In this document: positions 57,407 to 64,000 of the stretch, one piece after another
Layout of the letters: each line of letters starts with the position of its first letter
How positions within the stretch are numbered: the stretch's first letter is position 1
Assembly: GCA_028282725.1 (NCBI GenBank)
Contig: JANQHF010000125.1
Coordinates: 34,089-98,088 of the forward strand
Direction of reading: 5' to 3'
DNA: 64,000 nt
From: Saprospiraceae bacterium
GTDB taxonomy: Bacteria; Bacteroidota; Bacteroidia; Chitinophagales; Saprospiraceae
Program-made: the position numbers and the translations under genes
Notes under the pieces: generated by a model
Databases searched by the model: none
The model's input: only the letters and a program-made list of their open reading frames with translations
What the model was told of the DNA's origin: nothing

Positions 57407-58530
57407 ACATTCAATGTTTTCTTGAAGAGATCAAGATTCTGTTCATATCTTCTTTTTTGCGAGTACTTATCTTTAATAAATCTTTTCAAATCTCTGATTT
57501 GTTCTATGTAATCTTCAGGGTTATATAAATATTCAACAACTTTTTGAACCATTAAGTCCTTATTGAATTTTTCCACTAATATGTTTTGATGATATTTTCG
57601 GGGAATCATTTCACCTATGAATCCAACATCATATGAGAATATTTTGGTCTCCGACAGAATAGCTTCTTTCAAAGCTCCGGGGCTTGCTTCATATTTTTTA
57701 GATACGCATAACAAAACATCTGTGATCTTAAGCCAATTCATTGGTGTTTCAGTCAAACCTACAAATAGAGTGTTGCCAATCGCATAAAACCCTTCCACTG
57801 TGCTTTTAAGTTCTAAATTTTTAGAGATTGCAATTTCTTCTAGGAGGATAGAGTCAATTTTGCCAATTATTATTCCTGAAACATTTATTATTTGGGTTTT
57901 AAGACTTTCGATTATATCGATAAAGTCTTCATAGCCTTTATACCTTCTGACAGAACCAAGTGCTACGATAAGTTTATTATGCTTAGGCAGTTGTTCAATT
58001 AAATTGATATCATCTGTATTTTCATTTCTGGGATCAATACTTTGTAGAATTACCCACAACCGTCTTTCAAATTCCCTACCTAATGACTTTAGCAGAAAAT
58101 TTTTCCCTTTATCAGATATGGTTACGATTGCGTGAACGTTAATCTTTTTAAGCACCGTCAAAACCTTCGGCATTATTTCTCCACTTATGCCATGATAAGC
58201 AATAACTATCGGTTTTTCTTTAAATATTATCGGCAGGTATATCAAAGCATTTATATGGCAATAAATGATGTTTATACTGTTTTTAGAAACGATGGATTCA
58301 ATAATTTCTGGCTCTTGTATAAATGGTTCGATTAAAGTGAATTTGTCTTTCTTTATTTTTTTTCGATAAATAACTGACGTTTGATCGAGATCATCATACC
58401 GATATAATGTCATAGCAAAATGTCCATCGCTTAGTAAATCTCGCTTAAGGAGTTCCATTTGTATTCCTGAGCCTCCTGAATAAGGAGATTCGTTAACCGT
58501 AATGAATAGAACACGAAACATCTTCATCAT
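57400..58530 (-). CDS. Family 4-like glycosyltransferase
   Basis: A 376-residue GT-B enzyme. The N-terminal VNESPYSGGSGIQMELLKRD is the acceptor domain; VALGSVRRYKGYEDFIDIIE is the start of the donor domain, and SKKYEASPGALKEAILSETK near residue 285 is the EX7E-type nucleotide-sugar site. It should transfer a sugar in surface polysaccharide synthesis. The start is one of two nearby ATGs. It starts one base after the SGNH hydrolase stop. Confidence 0.83.
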   Translation of the reverse strand: MMKMFRVLFITVNESPYSGGSGIQMELLKRDLLSDGHFAMTLYRYDDLDQTSVIYRKKIKKDKFTLIEPFIQEPEIIESIVSKNSINIIYCHINALIYLPIIFKEKPIVIAYHGISGEIMPKVLTVLKKINVHAIVTISDKGKNFLLKSLGREFERRLWVILQSIDPRNENTDDINLIEQLPKHNKLIVALGSVRRYKGYEDFIDIIESLKTQIINVSGIIIGKIDSILLEEIAISKNLELKSTVEGFYAIGNTLFVGLTETPMNWLKITDVLLCVSKKYEASPGALKEAILSETKIFSYDVGFIGEMIPRKYHQNILVEKFNKDLMVQKVVEYLYNPEDYIEQIRDLKRFIKDKYSQKRRYEQNLDLFKKTLNVC

Positions 58531-58531
58531 C

Positions 58532-59185
58532 TTAGTCCAGACCTTCTATTATTGACTTGTATAGCTCGAAATGCCCCAAATCAGATGGATGAAGACCATC
58601 TGAAAGAAGATTTGGACGATTATTCAGACTTGGTGCTTTTATGACTTTAACTCCTAAATTCTTTGCTGTCTCTATGATAGCTTGGTTAAACTTCTTTATA
58701 TTTTCGTTACTATAATACTTATCTGGTTTATAAGGGGAGGTAAGTGACTCATTTACATAAGTAAGTTCTACAATGTAAATTTTCACAGATCGATTTTGAC
58801 TTCTGACCCTCTGTGCAAAATTTGAGAGTCCATCTTTAAAATTGTCAAGGGAAACTTCAAAACCACCTAAAGAAGGTCTATAGCGGCTATCATTAATACC
58901 TACTCCTAAGATGACTATATCATATTTTTCTTTAAGTAAGTCATTAAGTCTTGAATTAACCGCTTCGATATTGTCACCGCCAACACCACTTATAATAAAT
59001 TTGGATTGATCATACCTTTCTTTTAACAGATATGCCCACCCATTTTGCAATTCTGATGCTCCTGTACCTTTAACAAAGCTATCACCCACTATAAGATAAG
59101 TTTTCTTTTTATTCATCATTTTGTCAATCAAATAACCTGTAAAGACAATTAATATTAATAATATATAGATATTTTTTAGACTCAC
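58532..59185 (-). CDS. SGNH/GDSL hydrolase with N-terminal membrane anchor
   Basis: A 217-residue protein with a short membrane anchor (IYILLILIVFTGYLI), then the SGNH blocks: IVGDSFVKGTG (Ser), GVGGDN (Gly), LGVGINDSR (Asn) and SDGLHPSDLGHFELY (Asp/His). It is probably an O-acetyl or glycan esterase acting on the polysaccharide made by the neighbouring genes. It is the first gene of the minus-strand triple. Confidence 0.85.
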   Translation of the reverse strand: MSLKNIYILLILIVFTGYLIDKMMNKKKTYLIVGDSFVKGTGASELQNGWAYLLKERYDQSKFIISGVGGDNIEAVNSRLNDLLKEKYDIVILGVGINDSRYRPSLGGFEVSLDNFKDGLSNFAQRVRSQNRSVKIYIVELTYVNESLTSPYKPDKYYSNENIKKFNQAIIETAKNLGVKVIKAPSLNNRPNLLSDGLHPSDLGHFELYKSIIEGLD

Positions 59186-59807
59186 TCAACACAATATCAA
59201 TAAAATGATTGATAATCTGAATTACTTATTTATGTAATTAGTAGAGGCCGTATAAAAATTCAAGGACGAAGAATATTTGCCAAAACGATAAATTCCGAAA
59301 ATACTGGAATGAACAGGAGAATTTTCAATATGAAAAAAAAAATAAAAACAAATGAAATCTGCTAATCTAATAATGTCGCACCAAAATCTGTATAGTCTCA
59401 TATGGGAGAAACCTCTTAAACATCTTTCCAAAGAATTAGAAATTGATTCAAAAAGACTGAAACAGAAATGTTTGGACTATCTCATTCCATTACCAGAAGT
59501 AGGCCACTGGGTTAAATTATCATTTGGTAAAGAGGTTGATAAAAAACCCCTTCCGGCTCATCCCGAACTAGACCTTATTGAGATTAATCTTTCTTCCTTG
59601 AAAGAAGAGCTTGAAGAACACATTCTATCCCGTCTTTCCAAAAGAACTAAAGAGATTAAAGATCAATTTCCTCAAGCCATTTTAGTGCCGGAGAGACTCA
59701 CAAATCCTGACAACTTGATAATGTATAATGGCGCACCTTTGACCCCCCGATTGGCGCAAGCTGACCCCCTAATGTAGAAGTGGATTTCAAAAATAATAAA
59801 ACGGAGT

Positions 59808-60131
59808 TTAAGAACTTCTTCTCAGACTCTTTCCTTTCAGTTCGATTCTTGAAGCTTTAGCAGTGAGATGGTCCATAATAGCATCTGCGATAGTTGGATC
59901 TTCCAGGTATTCATACCATGCTTTGATGGGCAACTGAGAAGCGATGATGGTTGCATTTTTGCCGTACCGGTCTTCAAGGATCTGCAGGATTGCCAGTTTT
60001 ACTTCATGGGTCAGTGGTTGTAATCCAAAGTCATCAATGATGACCAGCTTTGCCTTAGCTATACGATTGATCCATTTGATAAATGTGCCTTCGACCTTGG
60101 CTACGGCGAGTTGCTCACAAAGTCGGTTCAT
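59808..60131 (-). pseudogene. istB: IstB fragment (C-terminal half)
   Basis: The last 107 residues of an IS21 helper ATPase: IAKAKLVIIDDFGLQPLTHE (Walker B), ILEDRYGKNATIIASQLPIK and ASRIELKGKSLRRSS. The Walker A motif and N-terminal domain are missing. The reading frame continues upstream from GYRTLYFNMNRL to the TAA that ends the istA fragment. Confidence 0.85.
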
Positions 60132-60158
60132 GTTGAAGTATAGGGTTCGGTATCCCGA

Positions 60159-60944
60159 TTAGACTAAGGAAACGTGTCTTTCTACGCTGGCTTTGTCTTT
60201 GGGTTTGCCAACCCTGGTTGCCTCTAATTCAATACCATAGTAAGAGGGCAGTTGCGTACATAGCTCGTTAAAAGTTGGTTCATATCGATCCGCCTTTTTG
60301 ACAAAACTCTTCATGTTGTCACTTTGCAAAACTTTCGGCAATCCACCCAGGTATAAGAGGGCTTGATTAATCCCGTGGATGAAGTCTTCCTGTTTCTGAG
60401 AGGCAAGGGCAATGGCAAAAGTATACCCGGAATAGGGCATCGTACAGACCAGAACTTCGGCATACTTTTCCTGTCCGTCTGACCGATCGAACCAGGGTAT
60501 TTTCTTGCCGGCAAAATCTACGCTGAGGCGGTAGGCAGCTTTGTGATTCTGGCGGATGGTCACATTTTGCCTTGCCTTAAAAGCGGATATCTTTCTACAA
60601 AACCTGCTGTAGGAAAAACCATCAGGATGTTCATTGATATATTCTTCCCACAACAGCTGTCGTGAAACACCTACTCGACCCAGTTCAGCTACAATCCGGG
60701 GCATTCTTTGCTGAAGTAATTCATCGCGATATACTTCCCGTCTTCCGGGTTGATGCCTTAATGAAGAGGAATTGATTTTTACATTTTCATCATTAGACCT
60801 CAGTTCAGCTATACGACTCAGATACTTCTTAACCGTGTTCTTTGAAACACCAACCAACCGGGCAATCTTCTTTTTGAGTACGCCTTTTCGGTAATATTCA
60901 TGTATCAGTTTAATCTTGTCCATCCGAAGTGGTTTATATGCCAT
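60159..60944 (-). pseudogene. istA: IstA fragment (N-terminal half)
   Basis: The first half of an IS21 transposase: helix-turn-helix LIHEYYRKGVLKKKIARLVG, then a DDE core with first catalytic Asp in YRLSVDFAGKKIPWF and second in VLQSDNMKSFVKK. The last catalytic Glu is in the KDKASVERHV end, after which an in-frame TAA joins to the istB fragment. IstA is usually about 500 residues; only 261 are left. Confidence 0.87.
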
Positions 60945-61830
60945 GTCTCGAGGTTTAATTCGAGATCAAGCATCTCATTTATCCACTTCTTATCGTAAAA
61001 ATTGACCCTAAATATCACAGGGGTCAGCTTGCGCCATTTAGGGGGTCACATAAATCGCCAATCAGGGGGTCAGCTTCGCCATTTGACAATAATAAGGGCT
61101 CGATCATCTCTTTCAAATCAAAAAACCTACAGTTCTGGTGCAATAGAACAAAAGGTTAATACAGCAAGCAATTGCTTGACAATTGAAGTTAGAAAAGAAA
61201 ACATCTCCAGGGCATTAAGGTTCTTTAACTCATTTATCAAACTCATAAGGATGAGAGGACATTCGCTTGAACTGACAAATAGAGGAACAACATTATCTGT
61301 TTTTGGTCAACAGTACCAGATCAAGATCTTTGAACAAGGCAACCGGGTTGTGGTCACCGAGGGAGGCTGGACTCGATCAGTAATAAAACCAAATGGTACA
61401 CTTTCTTTAAAGTTACTTCACCCTATAATAAAAAGGAGTGGAGGGATGGCTATGCTAAACTGGAAAAGCAACTTGCCAGGATAGTGGCAGGCTGCGAAAT
61501 CCGTGCTGAAAATGACAACAAGAAGGATAAGGAAATAGAAGAATATTGGGAGGAACAAAGAAAGATCAGAGCTATTGAAGAGAGGCTGGTTGCAGAGCAA
61601 GAATGGGAATTGAAGAAAGTCGAAATCCTAAAATCTCATGCTGAACAATGGCATACATCAATTCAAATTGAGCAGTTCATTGATGCAGTTGAATCTAAAT
61701 CTCGAAGTAAAAACGATGGCTCCAAGATCTAGATGATTGGCTATTCTGGGCAAAGAATCAACAAAAGAAAATTGGTCCCATTTCTGATAATTTACACATT
61801 TTCTTGCAAGAATATAAGTTCAAAGGATAG

Positions 61831-62215
61831 ACACTGATTACTCGGATAATTGAAGAACAAGGCCGCCTCCATTTTTTGTTTTTGTCTTGACTTAATCGCT
61901 TATATCAGTATTATTAAATCAGAACTATGGATCGACTCAGATTATAGTTCAAGGTTAGAATAATCTCTTACCTGATAATCTATGGGCTGGGTGCGACTCT
62001 TGGTTTGTATAGAAGCAAGCGACTGCATCCGGCTTCATATCATTATCGCGGCATAAAAGATTGCTACCATTACCAACAACAATTCTCCAGTAGTTAATCT
62101 CAATGAACTCTTTTTATAATATCATCTATTCGACATTTTAAATCTATTACAGAATAAAAAAGAATAGACGGCCTTGCCATAAATATTTGCATACTCAAAT
62201 ATTTTCAGAATATTG
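61831..62215. other. Gene-free region
   Basis: About 385 bases between the dead mobile-element gene and the coiled-coil gene. I see no convincing ORF, RNA gene or terminator. Confidence 0.5.
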
Positions 62216-63889
62216 TTACATATTTTCAATATTTCGAGCCCACCTTGTTAACCATCCACCGCTATTTTGAGCTTTTTGAAGAGCAATAAAATGTTCCTGC
62301 TTATTCATAAACATTCGATGGTTTAACCGAGCATTTTCGAGAGCGTCATTTTTATGTTGTTCAAACGAGGACCTTTCTTGTGCGAACAATTGCCGAGTCA
62401 TATTTATATCTCGTTTTTTGTGATCCAACTCTTGGGAATACATTTGTTGAGTCCTATCCATGTCTGTTTTCCTATGGGATAGTTCCTGAGAGTATAATTG
62501 CTGCATTCTATCCATATCGCCTTTCTGATGCCTGAGCTCTTGCAAGTTCATTTTATGCTCACTGTTCTTTTCTTGCCATAGAACTTCGATACCTTTTCTC
62601 TGAAGAGCGAGATCTTTCAGTGCAATAAATTGGTCATCGGAGAAACTTTTAATTTTTAGCATGGAAGCTCCCACAGAGTTGGCTAATTCTCCTTCTTTGA
62701 CAGCAACTTGATCCATAGTTGATCGTAATTTTCGTTCAATTTCACGTGACTCTTGTTTGTGTTGAATATGTAGATTATTCACTTTGTTAAGTAGTTGTTG
62801 TCCGTCAACGTTTTGCCTTCGTGCTTCTATAGCCAGACTTTGACATTGATTCACATATTGTTGATTCTTGACATAGAATTTTTCGAGCTCATTCAGGATC
62901 TGACCTTGCTGACTATCAAGTCGTAATACTTCTTGACCAAACTGTAATTTCATATCCGATATGTTTTCTCTTACTTCCCGAAAACCACTAATAGTCTTAA
63001 ACTCCAAATCTTTAAGGTTAGTAAAGATAGAAGAAGAGAGTTCCGTAAACTTGGCTTGCGTTTGAGCGTCCATGACTGCTAGACGATCTCCAATAGCACG
63101 ATAGTCGGATTGTCTTCTTTCTTGTTCTAGTTCGAGTTGATGTAAGAGCGTATAGTCAGATTTCTCTCTTTCGAATTTTTCTTTTTGTAGATCAGACTTA
63201 AATTCGAAAGCCATATTTTTCATCTCGCTTCTGATATCCACGTTTTCTGACTTAATCTCAAGTGCACTATGCTTGGCAGCTAAGACATGTTCATTCGCCT
63301 TGGATACTTTTTGATCCACATCCAGCAAGAATTGACTTTTTTGTATCTCTTCTTTCTCTTTCTCAATAGACTCTCTTGCTTTTTTCATTTCGAAGAAGTC
63401 ATCTTTCTCTGAACTATCGAAACTGAATATGTTATCAACAATGATCTCTTTCTCTCTTCTCAGCTGTTCGGACATTCGTTCCTTTGTTTCGCTCACGAAC
63501 GCTCCTGCCTTATTCTGGTATTCTTTATGAAGTTTTAGTTCTATCTCCGATGTTTTCTGAGCAATTATTAGATCAAGTTTTGTGCGTTCTGACTCCAACT
63601 CTTTCTCTCTTTTCTTGAGATCGACTTCTTTGTCATGGATTAATTCTTGTTCAAGAAGTAATTCTTCATTTTGTGTTTTGAGCTCGTCGAGTTTCTTTTC
63701 TGTATCGATTAAGTTTACATAAGCAGTGGTTTTTTTAAGCCTTCTATTAACATATATAAGGGCGCTGAAAAGTGTAATGAGAGAGTAAAAAAATACGATC
63801 AATGTAATCCCATTAGATACTTTTTCAGGCTCTTGAAATGGGGCCAGAAAAACTGATAATAAAAGGGTTAAGAGAGTAAATCCTAACAT
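62216..63889 (-). CDS. Membrane-anchored coiled-coil protein with 18-residue repeats
   Basis: A 557-residue protein with two N-terminal membrane helices (LGFTLLTLLLSVFLAPF and GITLIVFFYSLITLFSALIY) and then a nearly continuous coiled coil rich in Lys, Glu and Gln. Near residues 455-510 an 18-residue unit occurs three times in tandem (consensus DMDRMQQLYSQELSHRKT). No enzyme motif is visible. It could be a structural or tethering protein. I chose ATG 63889 over the TTG just before it. Confidence 0.7.
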   Translation of the reverse strand: MLGFTLLTLLLSVFLAPFQEPEKVSNGITLIVFFYSLITLFSALIYVNRRLKKTTAYVNLIDTEKKLDELKTQNEELLLEQELIHDKEVDLKKREKELESERTKLDLIIAQKTSEIELKLHKEYQNKAGAFVSETKERMSEQLRREKEIIVDNIFSFDSSEKDDFFEMKKARESIEKEKEEIQKSQFLLDVDQKVSKANEHVLAAKHSALEIKSENVDIRSEMKNMAFEFKSDLQKEKFEREKSDYTLLHQLELEQERRQSDYRAIGDRLAVMDAQTQAKFTELSSSIFTNLKDLEFKTISGFREVRENISDMKLQFGQEVLRLDSQQGQILNELEKFYVKNQQYVNQCQSLAIEARRQNVDGQQLLNKVNNLHIQHKQESREIERKLRSTMDQVAVKEGELANSVGASMLKIKSFSDDQFIALKDLALQRKGIEVLWQEKNSEHKMNLQELRHQKGDMDRMQQLYSQELSHRKTDMDRTQQMYSQELDHKKRDINMTRQLFAQERSSFEQHKNDALENARLNHRMFMNKQEHFIALQKAQNSGGWLTRWARNIENM

Positions 63890-64000
63890 CAAGAGAACCT
63901 TGAATATTTTTATGGTTCTTTCACTTCGAGTATTCTTAGATTTAGCTTACAATACACGACAAAAAAGTGATCTAAAGAATAAATGCCATGCGTAATGTGT
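63890..64000. other. Window edge
   Basis: The last 110 bases are AT-rich and carry the upstream region of the coiled-coil gene. No other feature is visible before the window ends. Confidence 0.4.

Larger units (their letters stand above)
59722..61088 (-). mobile_element. Internally deleted IS21-family element with 4-bp target duplication
   Basis: The ends are TGTATAATGGCG on the left and CGCCATTTGACA on the right, inverted copies of each other with mismatches. Sub-terminal repeats of the type TTGACCCCCCGATTGGCG occur on both sides. Flanks share ATAA (59718-59721 and 61089-61092), and removing one copy restores the interrupted gene. At 1367 bases it is shorter than an intact IS21. Both istA (C-terminal half) and istB (N-terminal half) are missing, so this copy cannot move itself. 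Confidence 0.82.
59352..61830 (+). pseudogene. Broken mobile-element gene interrupted by an IS21 element
   Basis: The 5' part (LYSLIWEKPLKHLSKELEID, then VGHWVKLSFGKEVDKKPLP) resembles a large uncharacterised bacterial family beginning REELYELVWSKPMTKLAKE. It stops at PERLTNPDNLI and resumes behind the insertion as IRARSSLSNQKTYSSGAIEQ and VRKENISRALRFFNSFIKLI. Two further frame changes are visible, near 61390-61420 (after GTLSLK, before KEWRDGYAKLEKQLARIVAG) and near 61725 (before DDWLFWAKNQQKK). The last frame ends at TAG 61828-61830. The gene is dead. Confidence 0.75.

Noticed and set aside
1..64000. CRISPR array
   Set aside because: No series of regularly spaced repeats with unique spacers was seen on either strand.

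Overview
The window is almost entirely standard-code Bacteroidota DNA. The organism is probably of the Saprospiria type, given secreted proteins ending their signal peptides in AQ/SQ, SpvB-like and RHS giants, a Bacteroidetes-type tyrosine integrase and class-typical lipoproteins. Embedded in it is one stretch written in a different genetic code. Coordinates 53-6392 are a complete, tightly packed tryptophan operon in the order trpE-G-D-C-F-B-A, followed by an SRPBCC protein, a field of short palindromes and a DUF1080 secreted protein.

At 8556-8597 the 3' half of a tRNA-Ala(GGC) is broken off exactly at the anticodon loop, with an integrase gene directly next to it. This marks the left edge of a large accessory island; no matching tRNA 5' half or second repeat was found in the window. 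The island contains, from left to right: (i) five plus-strand genes, 10.1-16.1 kb, coding for two multi-pass membrane proteins (one with an OmpA-like tail), a subtilisin-like protease, a large secreted protein and a small membrane protein; I know of no named system with this composition. (ii) A minus-strand operon with a sigma-like protein, an ImmA/IrrE metallopeptidase, a Skp-like protein and a lipoprotein. (iii) A short type II CBASS anti-phage operon: patatin phospholipase, cGAS/DncV-like nucleotidyltransferase, and an E2-like protein with a SEC-C zinc tail. (iv) A 14-kb minus-strand SpvB/RHS operon whose RHS gene is split by a one-base frame change and ends in an HExxH metallopeptidase-like tip. 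(v) An ATP-grasp peptide-modification-like cluster.

The most striking region is 38699-43190. Three long reading frames on the plus strand (366, 475 and 282 codons) contain 21 internal TGA codons and no TAA or TAG. Read with TGA as glycine they give a Xer-like tyrosine recombinase, a VirD4/HerA-like DNA-pumping ATPase and a replication-relaxation protein. The key proof is the ATPase P-loop GKTGSGKSS, whose second motif glycine is TGA. TGA=Gly is the code of Absconditabacteria (SR1) and Gracilibacteria (translation table 25). The segment, with a RadC-like gene overlapping its end and a terminator after that, looks like a small mobilisation module of a recoded candidate-phyla bacterium sitting in a standard-code Bacteroidota contig. 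Either it is a cross-code transfer or an assembly chimera; read-level checks would decide.

To the right (43.7-64 kb) the standard code resumes: a DUF1566-like secreted protein, two unknown proteins, a 1476-residue HEPN-NACHT-WD40 protein resembling an NLR immune sensor, a catalytic-domain-only tyrosine recombinase preceded by two perfect inverted repeats, a class III nucleotide cyclase fused to a multi-pass membrane region with a partner gene, a small sugar/polysaccharide cluster (epimerase, left-handed beta-helix protein, glycosyltransferase, SGNH hydrolase), a decayed mobile-element gene interrupted by an internally deleted IS21-family element with a 4-bp target duplication, and a long coiled-coil membrane protein with 18-residue repeats.
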